DNA from: Rufibacter radiotolerans
Lineage (GTDB): Bacteria; Bacteroidota; Bacteroidia; Cytophagales; Hymenobacteraceae
DNA length: 64,000 nucleotides
Reading direction: 5' to 3'
NCBI RefSeq assembly: GCF_001078055.1
Contig: NZ_CP010777.1
Span: 3,749,001 to 3,813,000 of the forward strand
This document shows positions 16,894-26,651 of the stretch, piece after piece. Every line of letters begins with the position of its first letter. Positions within the stretch are counted from its first letter, which is position 1. Under the pieces are notes generated by a model. It was not told the origin of the DNA, did not search any database, and saw only the letters and a list, made by a program, of their open reading frames with translations. Position numbers and translations under genes: made by a program.

Positions 16894-18096
16894 ATGAAGA
16901 AATCGCTCCATATAACTGCCAAGGATCAGGAAACCGCTGTCTTGGTAGCCGTGCCTGCCTACAAGCAGACCGATGAAAAAACCAAGGAATATTTAGATGA
17001 GCTTGCCTTCCTTACGGAGACCGTGGGTGCCAAAACGCTCAAACGGTTCGTGCAGAAACTAGACAAGCCCGACATGCGCACTTACGTGGGCAAGGGCAAG
17101 CTAGAGGAAGTAAACGCCTATGTGAAAGAGCACAAGGTAGACATGGTTATTTTTGACGATGACCTTTCGCCATCGCAGGTGCGTAACCTGGAGCGCGAGC
17201 TGGAGGTGAAGATCATTGACCGCAGTCTGCTCATTCTGGACATCTTCGCGCTACGCGCCCAGACGGCCACCGCCCGCGCCCAGGTAGAGCTGGCCCAGTA
17301 CCGCTATCTGCTGCCCCGACTCACCAACATGTGGACCCACTTAAGCCGCCAGAAAGGCGGGGGCGTGGCCATGCGTGGACCAGGGGAAACCGAGATTGAG
17401 ACCGACAGACGGATTGTGCGCGAAAAGATCACCTTGCTCAAGGAAAAGCTGGACAAGTTTGAGAAGCAGAACTTTGAGCAGCGCAAGTCCAGGACCGGTA
17501 TCGTGCGGGTGTCGCTGGTGGGCTACACCAACGTGGGCAAGTCTACCCTCATGAACCTGCTCACCAAGGCAGACGTGTTCGCGGAGAACAAGCTGTTTGC
17601 CACGGTAGACTCTACGGTGCGCAAGATGGTGATTGACAACATCCCGTTCCTGCTCTCAGACACGGTAGGGTTCATCAGAAAACTGCCTACCAAGCTTATT
17701 GAAAGCTTCAAGACCACCCTGGATGAGATCAGGGAATCTGATCTGCTGCTGCACGTGGTGGATGTGTCGCACCCGTCTTTTGAGGAGCACATCAACGTGG
17801 TCAACTCCACGCTCAAAGACATCCATTCGGCGGATAAGCCGGTGATTCTGGTGTTCAACAAAACCGACCTCTACCTGGAGGAGCGCGAGCGCGAAATGCA
17901 GGAGCACAACCCAGAGGCCCGGCCAGACATCAGCGAGCTGAAGTCTACCTACATGGCCAAGCAGCACACCCCGGCTATTTTCATCTCGGCCACCAACCGT
18001 ATCAACATTGATGAGCTACGGGAAGTTTTGTTCAAAGAGGTTGCCAGAATCCACAATGAGCGCTACCCCAACAACGCGCCACAGGAAGAATACTAA
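16894..18096 (+). CDS. hflX: Ribosome-associated GTPase HflX
   Basis: 400 residues. The N-terminal HflX domain has the signature KGGGVAMRGPGETEIETDRR. The G domain has G1 GYTNVGKST, G3 near DTVGF and G4 NKTD. HflX binds 50S/70S ribosomes and splits or rescues stalled ribosomes under stress. It starts 9 bp after the cytochrome gene stop, so it may share its transcript, though the functions are unrelated. Confidence 0.95.
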   Translation: MKKSLHITAKDQETAVLVAVPAYKQTDEKTKEYLDELAFLTETVGAKTLKRFVQKLDKPDMRTYVGKGKLEEVNAYVKEHKVDMVIFDDDLSPSQVRNLERELEVKIIDRSLLILDIFALRAQTATARAQVELAQYRYLLPRLTNMWTHLSRQKGGGVAMRGPGETEIETDRRIVREKITLLKEKLDKFEKQNFEQRKSRTGIVRVSLVGYTNVGKSTLMNLLTKADVFAENKLFATVDSTVRKMVIDNIPFLLSDTVGFIRKLPTKLIESFKTTLDEIRESDLLLHVVDVSHPSFEEHINVVNSTLKDIHSADKPVILVFNKTDLYLEEREREMQEHNPEARPDISELKSTYMAKQHTPAIFISATNRINIDELREVLFKEVARIHNERYPNNAPQEEY

Positions 18097-18100
18097 GTCT

Positions 18101-18148
18101 TTTTCTGTTTCGGGCCTGTTTTTAGGAAAACAGGCCCAAAACAGAAAA
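18101..18148. repeat. Dispersed palindrome copy
   Basis: TTTTCTGTTTCGGGCCTG and its complement extended by TTTT/AAAA on the outside; one mismatch (C in the left arm against A in the right). It sits 4 nt after the hflX stop. Confidence 0.9.
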
Positions 18149-18451
18149 CATAAATCAAACAATAGAGGAGCTTATAGATAGGGCTTCTTTTTTGTTTGGG
18201 CCTTTCTTAGAGGTTGTTTATAAGGCCCAAGGCAGATCACTTTCCCGCCCTTGGTTTTTCAGGCTTGGGCAGCCGTCATTTCACGGGAGGGGGAATTCAC
18301 CAATTTGCATTCCGTGTATTAGCCAAAGCCTTTTAAATGTGGGGCCGCGTGGGCTCTATGACAACTATTTCACGGTGGTTTCAGTAAAGACATTAGCCAT
18401 AATTGTGCGCCTTTGGGCAGGATTTATGGCTGTTCATGTTATAGAAGCCAA
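18149..18451. other. Gap between hflX and sixA
   Basis: About 300 bp. It holds one more inverted repeat, TTGGGCCTT (18196-18204) with AAGGCCCAA (18222-18230), that resembles the palindrome family core but lacks its TTTT blocks. No convincing gene; an 87-codon frame here has no homology I recognise. Confidence 0.4.
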
Positions 18452-18949
18452 ATGAAGACGCTATATCTGTTACGCCACGCTAAATCCAGCTGGAAATTTG
18501 AGGAACTCAGTGACCATGACCGTCCTTTAACCAAAAAGGGCCGCAATGACGCCAAGCTCATTGGCCAGGAGTTACTGGAACGCAAAACCAAGCTAGACCT
18601 TATCATCTCCAGTTCGGCGGTAAGGGCCATTTCCACGGCCACCCTTATTGCCAAGGAACTGGACTATGACCCCGAGAAAATTGCGGTGCAGGAAGAGCTT
18701 TACCAAATCCCCTCAGATTCCCTCATGGACTTTATACAGGTGCTGCCGGAGGAATATGACTATGTCATGCTAGTGGGGCATAACCCTGTCTTTACAGAAT
18801 TGGCCAATTACCTCACCCCTGAGAAAAGCATCGCCAATTTACCTACGGCGGGCGTGGTGGCCATCAGCTTTGACTGTAACCACTGGGGGGAAATCTCCAA
18901 AGAGAACGCCAAGCTGCTTTTCTTTGACTTCCCCAAAAACTACCGATAA
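18452..18949 (+). CDS. SixA-type histidine phosphatase
   Basis: 165 residues from ATG 18452; the longer frame from 18413 adds 13 unrelated residues. Histidine phosphatase superfamily: MKTLYLLRHAKSSW with phospho-acceptor His9, KGRNDA, SSSAVRAISTA and the second catalytic His in LVGHNPVF. SixA-like proteins dephosphorylate phosphohistidine on signalling proteins. The polyphosphate kinase gene begins 48 bp downstream; this pairing is frequent in Bacteroidota, but the link in function is inferred. Confidence 0.9.
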   Translation: MKTLYLLRHAKSSWKFEELSDHDRPLTKKGRNDAKLIGQELLERKTKLDLIISSSAVRAISTATLIAKELDYDPEKIAVQEELYQIPSDSLMDFIQVLPEEYDYVMLVGHNPVFTELANYLTPEKSIANLPTAGVVAISFDCNHWGEISKENAKLLFFDFPKNYR

Positions 18950-18997
18950 GCGCCGCCCGGCCCTTTCTCAGATTACCCTATTTACCTTTATTCCAGA

Positions 18998-21088
18998 ATG
19001 GCTGCAATTGACAACCCTGATTCTTCCCTAACAACTACTTCCCAGGCCCCGCTTCTGAGCCGTGAGCTCAGCTGGCTGGCCTTTAACTACCGGGTGCTGC
19101 AAGAGGCAAAAGACCCGCGGGTCCCGCTGCTGGAGCGCCTCAATTTCATGGCCATCTTCTCCTCCAACCTGGATGAGTATTTCAAAGTGCGGGTGGCCAC
19201 CATGCGCCGCCTGGTGAAACTGAAGAAGAAAACCCGCGAAAAGCTGGAGGAGGACCCCTCGGCTGAACTGGAGGAGATTCTGCAGGAAGTATCCAGGCAA
19301 CAGAAGGAGTTTGGACAGATTTTCAGGAATGAGCTGCTGCCCGAGCTGCGAAAAGAGCACATCTGCCTGATAGATGAGACCGAGTGTACCGACAGCCAAC
19401 GGGAAATGGCCCTGGATTACTTCAGGAAGTCTGTGAAACCGCTGCTGGTGCCCATCATTTTCAGCGCGAACCCCAGCCCCTTGTTCCTGAAAGACCAGAC
19501 CGTGTACCTGATGGTGCGGTTAACCCCCAACCCAGACCAGGAGTCTACCCAGGAGCAATATGCCATTGTAGAGATACCCACCCAGAAGCACGGCAGCCGT
19601 TTTGTGCAATTGCCCGCCGAAGGCGGAAAGCACTATGTGATGATGCTGGATGACGTGATACGGGTGGGCTTGCAGGACCTGTTCCCGGGCTTTGCCCAGG
19701 TAGAGGCCTTTGCCGTGAAACTCTCCCGCGACGCCGAGCTGGACATTGAGGAAGAGGTATCCGGTAACCTGATGGCCAAGATCAAGAAAAGCCTTAAAAA
19801 GCGCGAAACCGGGCATCCCAGCCGCCTGCTCTATGACCCCCAGACGCCTGAGCCACTGCTGAACGCCCTGCTGGACCGCACCGGCCTCAGTTCTGAGGAA
19901 CTGGTGGTGGGCAGCCGTTACCACAACTTCAGAGACTTCTTCGGGTTCCCTAAGTTTACCATGGCGCCGCTTTACTATGAAGAGCAGCCGCCCCTGCCCC
20001 ACCCTGAGTTGGAAGGCGAGCCCAGTATCCTGGAGGCCATGAAAAAGAAGGAGTACCTGGTGCATTACCCGTACCAGAAATTTGACTACGCACTAAGGTT
20101 CTTTGAAGAAGCCGCCGATGACCCGCAGGTCACTAACATCAGCATCACGCTGTACCGCGTAGCCGAGAAATCAAAAATCGCGAAAGCGCTGATCAGGGCT
20201 GCTGAGCACGGCAAACTGGTCACGGTGGTGGTTGAGTTGAAGGCCCGCTTTGACGAGGAGTCCAACATCTTCTGGGGCAACAAAATGGAGAAGGCCGGCG
20301 CCAACGTGATCTACGGAGTGCCTGACCTGAAAGTACACAGCAAGATTGGCCTGGTCACCCGCCAGGAAGACGGGCAGGCCATGCACTACGCTTACCTGAG
20401 CACGGGTAACTATAACGAGAAAACTTCGCGCACCTACACAGACCACGCCCTGTTCACCACAGATGAGCGGCTTACCAGTGAGTTGGCCAAGGTTTTCAAC
20501 TTTTTGGTAGATGGCAACAAAAACCAAACGTTTGAGCACCTGCTGGTCTCGCCGTTTAACCTGCGCGAAGGGTTTACAGAACTTATCCAGAATGAGATGC
20601 GCCTGGCCCGCGAAGGTAAGCCGGCTTATATGATTGTCAAAATCAACGCCCTGCAAGACAGCCGTATGGTGCACCAACTGTATGAGGCCAGCCAGGCCGG
20701 CGTGAAGATTGAACTGCTGGTGCGGGGCATCTGCACTCTAATCCCGGGCGTACCGGGCCTGAGCGAGAACATCATTGTAAGGAGTATTGTGGACCGCTAC
20801 CTGGAGCACGGCCGTGTTTACGTGTTTGGCAACGGGGGCGAGGAAAAAATCTTCGTGGCATCGGCTGACTGGATGAACCGCAACCTAAGCCGACGGGTGG
20901 AGGTGGCTTTCCCTATCTACAATCCAGACCTGCGCAAGGAACTCCGGCACCTGCTGAACATCCAGCGCCAGGACAACCAAAAGGCCCGCACGGCAGACAA
21001 CCAGTACTGGATCTCCAATGACCCAACGGCCTCCATACGGGCCCAATATGATATCTATAACCTCCTAAAGAAGAAGGCAAACCGCTAA
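18998..21088 (+). CDS. ppk1: Polyphosphate kinase 1
   Basis: 696 residues, full length. N-terminal domain with LLSRELSWLAFNYRVLQEA and FFSSNLDEYF-like sequence (IFSSNLDEYFKVRVATM). Catalytic core with the phospho-acceptor His447 in LKVHSKIGL, and STGNYNEKT plus TDHALFT downstream. PPK1 reversibly polymerises the gamma phosphate of ATP into inorganic polyphosphate. The enzyme acts at the inner membrane or cytosol. A strong terminator follows. No ppx is present in the window. Confidence 0.96.
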   Translation: MAAIDNPDSSLTTTSQAPLLSRELSWLAFNYRVLQEAKDPRVPLLERLNFMAIFSSNLDEYFKVRVATMRRLVKLKKKTREKLEEDPSAELEEILQEVSRQQKEFGQIFRNELLPELRKEHICLIDETECTDSQREMALDYFRKSVKPLLVPIIFSANPSPLFLKDQTVYLMVRLTPNPDQESTQEQYAIVEIPTQKHGSRFVQLPAEGGKHYVMMLDDVIRVGLQDLFPGFAQVEAFAVKLSRDAELDIEEEVSGNLMAKIKKSLKKRETGHPSRLLYDPQTPEPLLNALLDRTGLSSEELVVGSRYHNFRDFFGFPKFTMAPLYYEEQPPLPHPELEGEPSILEAMKKKEYLVHYPYQKFDYALRFFEEAADDPQVTNISITLYRVAEKSKIAKALIRAAEHGKLVTVVVELKARFDEESNIFWGNKMEKAGANVIYGVPDLKVHSKIGLVTRQEDGQAMHYAYLSTGNYNEKTSRTYTDHALFTTDERLTSELAKVFNFLVDGNKNQTFEHLLVSPFNLREGFTELIQNEMRLAREGKPAYMIVKINALQDSRMVHQLYEASQAGVKIELLVRGICTLIPGVPGLSENIIVRSIVDRYLEHGRVYVFGNGGEEKIFVASADWMNRNLSRRVEVAFPIYNPDLRKELRHLLNIQRQDNQKARTADNQYWISNDPTASIRAQYDIYNLLKKKANR

Positions 21089-21113
21089 GCACCTTAAGGA
21101 AGAACACCCCAAC

Positions 21114-21164
21114 AGCAAAGCCCCGGCCCTGACAGATGAGTTTTGTCAGGGCCGGGGCTTTGCT
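21114..21164. terminator. Strong hairpin terminator after ppk1
   Basis: 21-bp perfect stem (21114-21134 with 21144-21164), 9-nt loop; GC-rich core CCCCGGCCCTGACA. Confidence 0.88.
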
Positions 21165-21190
21165 TGTCAGAAGAACTGAGCTTATTTCTA

Positions 21191-21224
21191 TTTTGGGCCT
21201 GTTTTCCGGAAAACAGGCCCAAAA
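21191..21224. repeat. Dispersed palindrome copy (perfect consensus)
   Basis: TTTTGGGCCTGTTTT, CCGG, AAAACAGGCCCAAAA. The entire 34 nt is self-complementary. It lies between convergent ppk1 and the OMP gene, next to a separate terminator. Confidence 0.95.
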
Positions 21225-21230
21225 CAGAAA

Positions 21231-22274
21231 CTATTGTTTTAAGAAGCGGCGCGGAGGCACCAGGAACAGTTCCACGTTGAAGAACATGGCGTCTTTGATA
21301 TGGTTCTCTATGAGCGGGTTGGCGGTTTTGTTTCGGCCGTCATACACGTTAAAGCGGTGGTTGTAGCGGTAACCCGTCTCTAACCCAAACCAAAGGAAAT
21401 CATAGATCTCCCTGTCCCACCGGAGCCGGGCCTTGAGCTCAGATTTCCTGATTTCTACCGTCTCATACTGGTTAAAGGGCTCTGTGTCTATATTGATGTT
21501 ATAGGTAGCCCCGTCAATTTTATACCCCAGGTACAGCAAAGACTTCTCTGATAAATTACGCCGCAAGGTTACGTTGGCCGGGAAAAGCGCTTCTACGCCC
21601 CATTTGTCATTGAAGGTGCGGTTGTACAGAAAGGCCGGGTAAATGGTCTGCCTACCGAAGGCATAACCCAGTTGGGCCCCAACCCCATAAGAGAGGTAAG
21701 GGCTTTTCTTCCAGCCGTAAATGGCCTCCATAGAGGTTCTGAAGTATCTCTTAAGGCTCACGCTGGAGTGTTTGCCGTAGTCGCCGTTCAGTTCCCCCTT
21801 TACCCTGAAGATAAGGTAGTTTTTGTTGTTGAGGGGTTTGAGCATGATCAGTTGTCCGTCCAGGGAGCGCAGGTTCTTGTCTTCCAGCCGTTGGTACAGG
21901 GGGTAGTCCTCTGATTCTGGGTCACTGAAATTAAACTCCTCAATAAAATAGCTGCCGCCCAGTACCATCTTAAAATGCGGGTTATTCACCAGCGGGGCGT
22001 AGGCCTTGAACTCAAACCGGTTACTCTTGAGCACCTTGGCCTCGGCGTCTCTCACGCCTTCCTGCTTGCCCTCTGACCAGATGCCAAAGCGAGGCAGGCG
22101 CTCATACCTGATAATAATGCCTTTACTTTTGCCCATGCCCACCACTGACGGGTTGGCCAACTCCTCAGGGTCTTCCAAGGCCCTAAGCGAATCTGTGAAA
22201 AAGCCCTGCGCATTTGCCTCTTGCCTGAAAGCCAGCAGCGCGAGCACCCCAAAAAAGAAATAGAAGTGTTTCAT
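21231..22274 (-). CDS. Predicted outer-membrane beta-barrel protein (DUF6268-like)
   Basis: 347 residues. Signal peptide MKHFYFFFGVLALLAF ... NAQ. The mature part is rich in alternating hydrophobic/polar strands with aromatic girdle residues (for example YLSYGVGAQLGYAFG and FGLETGYRYNHRF). C-terminal strand KDAMFFNVELFLVPP suggests a BAM-inserted barrel. It resembles the uncharacterised DUF6268 group. It is transcribed after the phosphoesterase-barrel gene (41 bp gap, same strand) and may be in one unit with it. Function unknown. Confidence 0.7.
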   Translation of the reverse strand: MKHFYFFFGVLALLAFRQEANAQGFFTDSLRALEDPEELANPSVVGMGKSKGIIIRYERLPRFGIWSEGKQEGVRDAEAKVLKSNRFEFKAYAPLVNNPHFKMVLGGSYFIEEFNFSDPESEDYPLYQRLEDKNLRSLDGQLIMLKPLNNKNYLIFRVKGELNGDYGKHSSVSLKRYFRTSMEAIYGWKKSPYLSYGVGAQLGYAFGRQTIYPAFLYNRTFNDKWGVEALFPANVTLRRNLSEKSLLYLGYKIDGATYNINIDTEPFNQYETVEIRKSELKARLRWDREIYDFLWFGLETGYRYNHRFNVYDGRNKTANPLIENHIKDAMFFNVELFLVPPRRFLKQ

Positions 22275-22315
22275 GCCTATGGTGTTTGGTATTTTTAGTA
22301 ATACGAGGGCTCTCC

Positions 22316-25300
22316 TTAAAACAGGAACCCAAAGTTTAGATTAACTAATTTATCTTCTTCGCCCACAGTATACGTGGCGTTCACTACGGCTTGCTTGAGC
22401 ACGTCTATCCAGATGCCGCCGCCTACGCCGCGGTGTATTTTGTTGGAGGTATCATCATCGGCCCACACGCGGCCGTGGTCAATGAGGCCCATCAAGCCAA
22501 ACTTACCCGGGAACAGGTACACATTGAATTTAAACAACTGCACCCGCAGCTCCGTGTTCTGGTAAAGGGAGCTTCGCCCGGCAAACCGCGTCCGGCGGTA
22601 ACCCCGCAGGTTAGATAACCCACCCAGGGTATTGGCCTGGTAAAAAGGAAAGTCCCCGAAATTGTGGGCGCCTCCAAAACGGGCAGCCAAGGTTACCTGG
22701 AAGGGCAGCCGCGGCCCTATGTAGAAGATGAACTCAGAATCTATGTGCCCGAAGTTCTTGCCCTGCCCTTTTATCTGGCGATTGTAGGAGAACTCGTTTA
22801 GCCACTTCAACCCAATGCGGGGGTTTACCGGGGTACTTACCGCCTGTGCCCGCATGAAGCCTCTAACACCAATAAACTGGTCTACCCCAAACACCTCTTC
22901 AGAGAAGGTCTCGTCTACAAAGCGGCCCGGGTAATGCTGCAACTCATACCGGTCATAGATAGGCCCAAGGCCTACCCGGATGAAACTGGTGAAGTTAGTA
23001 TTGATGGTAGGCGACGCCATCATGCGCGCTATTCTTACGCGGTAATACTCAATCTCGCGGGTCTGCTTGGTCTCGTTGCCCAGGCCAAAGAAGTTGATCT
23101 GGTACTGCGGCCCATTGATGGCAGCCTTCACCCCTAAGTCCAGTTCATCATTGAAGATCTGCTTGAACTCACTGTCATACCTTACGTTGTAGGCGCCCGT
23201 GGCAAACGCATAGTTGGCCAGCAAGGTGTGCTCTGAGGCATAAGGCTTCTTCCTGAATTTATGGTTCCGGTACAGAACCCCACCCCCTAAGAACAGTCCG
23301 TCATCTACGTTGTACTCTAAAGACAGGCGTGGCCCAAAGTAGGGGATCTTGTAGTTATCACGGTCATAGACGTTTACGTCTTCATAGTCTTCCGTTTTAT
23401 CCTCGGCCTCGGGGCCCAGCGCCAGCAAGTTTTCTTCCTTGGTGTAATCATACACCTTGGTCTTGCGCACAAACCCTTTCACTGTAGACTGGTCAGAGAT
23501 GGAATCATTCCCTTCACCGCCAATTATCCTTACCATTGGGCCATGCTTGGCGGTACCGGTTACCTCAAAGACATCATCGCCGCCCAGGCCGTACAGCCTG
23601 ATTTCCTCGGTCTCTTTATGAAGGAACTTACGCTGGTACAACACCCGGCTTACTTCGCCTTCTTTGTTTATTTTGCGCATGGTCACTTCCGTCTCATTGT
23701 CATTGAGGCGGCGTACTTCAAACTTCTCCCGCTTGTCACTGCCGGCAATGTCTACGTCTTCAGACAGGTGCAGGTAGTACTTATCTGCCACCTGCGGCAG
23801 CAAGTCCCTTCTGGACTTTAGCTTAGAGATAATCTCTGGGCCTGAGAAAGGAAATACCTCCTTGGGCATTTGCCGGACGGCCTCCTCAATGTCAGCATCG
23901 GTGAGCACGTTTTTCATCTCGGTGGCAATGGCCTGCCACTGCTCCCGGGTCACGCTGGAAAGGAAAGTACGGTCAATGGTGAGGGCCGTGAGGTTCAGGC
24001 CTTTGTAGTCTCCGTAATCTTTGCCAAAATGCTGGAAGTTACGGACGGCCCACCTGCGGCTAACCAGCCAGGGAATAAACCCATCGGCCTTGAAAAGGGC
24101 CACGTCACGGTCTTCGGGCACAGGCCTAAAAGAGCGCGAGTCATCTCCGTACTTGGTCTCCACCCAGCGCCATTGTCCCTCGTGCCGATCCCAGTCGCCT
24201 ATGAGCATGTCCAGCAAGCGTGCCTTTGCATACTCCTGCTCCTCTACCCGGTTGTCATGGTCATTCTGCTTGCGTTCCAGCACTTTCTCGGTGCCCACAA
24301 TATTGGTGGCGTTGCCCAGGCTGGCCACATCTGAGTGGTCTTCGTTGGCATCTTCCTCCAGAAAAGCAATGGAGTTACTGAACTCATCAATGTACTGCCG
24401 CAAGTGAGGGTCACTGGGCACATACACCAGTTTAGGGTTGGTGTGGAACACCCCCACTTCGTCTGCCAGCTTAGCAGAGATCAAAGCCCCGTACGGGTGC
24501 TGGGCAGAAATCTGGTCCTGCAGCAAGTCACGGGCAAAGGTTTCCTGCAAGGCCACAGGCAATACGCTGGTGGGGTCTTTGTTGACCGAACGCAATGTGT
24601 ACAACCGTCCTTCTTCATTGCGTAGCTTGAGAGAGGCCGTCTGCTTGCCTCCTCCTTTTTTGTAGGGAACCAAGCCTCCTTTTTCATGCTGCAGGTCCAG
24701 CAATGGAAGGGTCACCGGGGTTAACCATTCTCTTCTGTAGTGAGAACCCAGCAAACCTGTCTTTACGCCGCCGGCAGCATACACCGGGTTAGCAGCCACG
24801 GTAATGGTGCTGTCTTTGTTGTTGACGGGGTTGGCGGCAATGCGGCTTGTCTCTGCCACGCTCTTGGCGTACATAGGTGACCTAAACGCCATGGTGGGCG
24901 GTTCCTTGCCACTTTCGTCTGTGGTCCAGAACTCTACCCACGCCTCACCGTTGCGGTAGTAGTTCACGCGGGCAAAGCCTTTTGACTTATGAGCATATAA
25001 GGCGTCTCCGCCGTCTTTTACGTGCTGGGTTTTACAACCCGCCCCGCTAATGATCTGGGGTAACTTGCCAAACTTGAAGTACTGCAGATTGTGCTCATGG
25101 CCCGCCGCATAGACAATGTTGTCATACTTCTCAAACACCCCTAAAAGGCCTTTTATATATGCTTGGTAGCTGGGGTGCGGAATATCCTGGGCAATACCGC
25201 CATATTTACGCGACAACGGGTAGATAGAGCCAATGACCGGCAGCGGCAATACCCAGCCTTTTCTCACAATAGTTAATGGGAATAAATGGTCTGTTAAGGT

Positions 25301-26062
25301 GAAATACCCGCCGTGGATGCCGTTACTGAACAGGGGGTGGTGCCCCACCACCATGATGTTCTTACCCTTGTTCTTATCAATGATGTCTTCCAGTTGCACC
25401 AGCATGTCTACCTCATTGACCACACCGCATTCGTTATCATCGCCATAAGGGCGTTCATAGGGGTGCAGCCACCAGTGGGAGTTTAGGGCAATCAAGACAA
25501 TGTCATCTTCAATCAACACCTCAAAGGGGCCCGGGCAGCCCCCGCCGGGCACAAAGAAGTCAGTGCCTACTACAATGCTACTATCAGTGAGGTATTCTTC
25601 TACAAAGCGCTCTTCCCTTACTACCGCATCCCAGCCGTCTGGGCTGCCGCTACCGCCACCCCAGTCATGGTTGCCCGGGATCATGTATTTTTCGCCGGGA
25701 TACCCTTTCAGGATATCCAGCTGCGCTTTCATGCGGGCCTCCGCAATTTTACGGTCATAGGCACCGGGTTCAGGCAAGCCGTTATGGTAAATATTATCGC
25801 CCAGGTAAACGACGGCACTTCGTTCACCGGCCGCGGTTATCTGGGCCTTGAGCAGCATGAGGTTAGGGTCAGGTCGGTCAGTGAGCGGTGCCCCTGCATC
25901 CCCTATCAGGAAGACGGAGTAAATGATCTCTGAGGAGTCTTTGGGGGTATTGTTCTGCCAGTCTGTGACCGTGCGGGCATAATAAGGTTTAGCGGTAGTG
26001 CAAGCCTGCAACAGGCAGAACAAGACCACCGGCAGGCAAAGGAGAATGTATTTATTTTTCAT
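22316..26062 (-). CDS. Lipoprotein: metallophosphoesterase, kinase-like segment and outer-membrane barrel in one chain
   Basis: 1248 residues from the Met at 26062, chosen because it starts a lipoprotein signal (LPVVLFCLLQAC). Residues 50-340: calcineurin-like phosphoesterase with GDAG, GDN, GNHD, GHHP and GHEH metal motifs. Residues about 460-670: a segment with GGGKQTASLKLR, YTLRSVNKDP, GDWDRHEGQW and PEDRDVALF, arranged like the nucleotide loop, catalytic loop and metal site of HipA/Fam20-type atypical kinases (my inference). Residues 820-860: Asp/Gly-rich strands (GGDDVFEV, GGEGNDSI). Residues 900-1248: surface-antigen/BamA-type barrel (LGGLSNLRGYRRTRF). It probably works at the outer membrane on phosphorylated substrates; substrate unknown. 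Confidence 0.85.
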   Translation of the reverse strand: MKNKYILLCLPVVLFCLLQACTTAKPYYARTVTDWQNNTPKDSSEIIYSVFLIGDAGAPLTDRPDPNLMLLKAQITAAGERSAVVYLGDNIYHNGLPEPGAYDRKIAEARMKAQLDILKGYPGEKYMIPGNHDWGGGSGSPDGWDAVVREERFVEEYLTDSSIVVGTDFFVPGGGCPGPFEVLIEDDIVLIALNSHWWLHPYERPYGDDNECGVVNEVDMLVQLEDIIDKNKGKNIMVVGHHPLFSNGIHGGYFTLTDHLFPLTIVRKGWVLPLPVIGSIYPLSRKYGGIAQDIPHPSYQAYIKGLLGVFEKYDNIVYAAGHEHNLQYFKFGKLPQIISGAGCKTQHVKDGGDALYAHKSKGFARVNYYRNGEAWVEFWTTDESGKEPPTMAFRSPMYAKSVAETSRIAANPVNNKDSTITVAANPVYAAGGVKTGLLGSHYRREWLTPVTLPLLDLQHEKGGLVPYKKGGGKQTASLKLRNEEGRLYTLRSVNKDPTSVLPVALQETFARDLLQDQISAQHPYGALISAKLADEVGVFHTNPKLVYVPSDPHLRQYIDEFSNSIAFLEEDANEDHSDVASLGNATNIVGTEKVLERKQNDHDNRVEEQEYAKARLLDMLIGDWDRHEGQWRWVETKYGDDSRSFRPVPEDRDVALFKADGFIPWLVSRRWAVRNFQHFGKDYGDYKGLNLTALTIDRTFLSSVTREQWQAIATEMKNVLTDADIEEAVRQMPKEVFPFSGPEIISKLKSRRDLLPQVADKYYLHLSEDVDIAGSDKREKFEVRRLNDNETEVTMRKINKEGEVSRVLYQRKFLHKETEEIRLYGLGGDDVFEVTGTAKHGPMVRIIGGEGNDSISDQSTVKGFVRKTKVYDYTKEENLLALGPEAEDKTEDYEDVNVYDRDNYKIPYFGPRLSLEYNVDDGLFLGGGVLYRNHKFRKKPYASEHTLLANYAFATGAYNVRYDSEFKQIFNDELDLGVKAAINGPQYQINFFGLGNETKQTREIEYYRVRIARMMASPTINTNFTSFIRVGLGPIYDRYELQHYPGRFVDETFSEEVFGVDQFIGVRGFMRAQAVSTPVNPRIGLKWLNEFSYNRQIKGQGKNFGHIDSEFIFYIGPRLPFQVTLAARFGGAHNFGDFPFYQANTLGGLSNLRGYRRTRFAGRSSLYQNTELRVQLFKFNVYLFPGKFGLMGLIDHGRVWADDDTSNKIHRGVGGGIWIDVLKQAVVNATYTVGEEDKLVNLNFGFLF

Positions 26063-26077
26063 GAACAATACGGGCAA

Positions 26078-26651
26078 GGCTTTCTATTCTGCCGGAGATT
26101 AAGGTAAAGACGCGTTACCTTCTACGTAAAAGCTGCTCTTTATACGGAGTATAGCTTCACGTGATGTGTTCCCCTTCTTTAAAAATAGATTCAGCACAAT
26201 ATTTGACCCTATGACGTAAGCAAGCGGTGTAGGGTTAGAAAGAAAGCGGCAATACCGACGTATAAATTCTTCTTTCTTATTTCCCCGCGGCTGGCACCGT
26301 TCTGTTCACCCTCTTTTAAGGAATCACAACTCCTTTTATAAGAGCCAGTTCGCCTGGGAAGGCCGCAGCAAACGCCCTGTTCACAGCCGGTTGCCCCTGC
26401 CGCAGAAAACTCGATAATTCTTTGCCGCAGCGATGGTCCTTTCTTCTCCTTTTAGCAATAAGGAGATGTGTAGGTGGGCACATCCTTAAAAACATAGCCG
26501 CCCTTTCCTTAGCCCAACCGCAAACTGAAATGCAAATTTCTAACCTTAAAGGTGTAAATAGCGTTGTAGACCTTTGGATTCAACCTCCACAGTGGGAGCC
26601 TTCATGCTCCTTCTGAACAAGTGCTAGGGCAATACCGCTCCAATCTATTTT
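26078..26651. other. Long divergent gap without a gene
   Basis: About 570 bp between divergent genes. I see no tRNA, hairpin or credible frame; a 64-codon frame at 26422-26616 lacks any start context and looks random. It must contain promoters for both neighbours but no clear TTG/TAnnTTTG pair was found. Confidence 0.4.

Noticed and set aside
26422..26616. 64-codon plus-strand frame upstream of the HD-PycTM gene
   Set aside because: Random-looking translation and no initiation signal.
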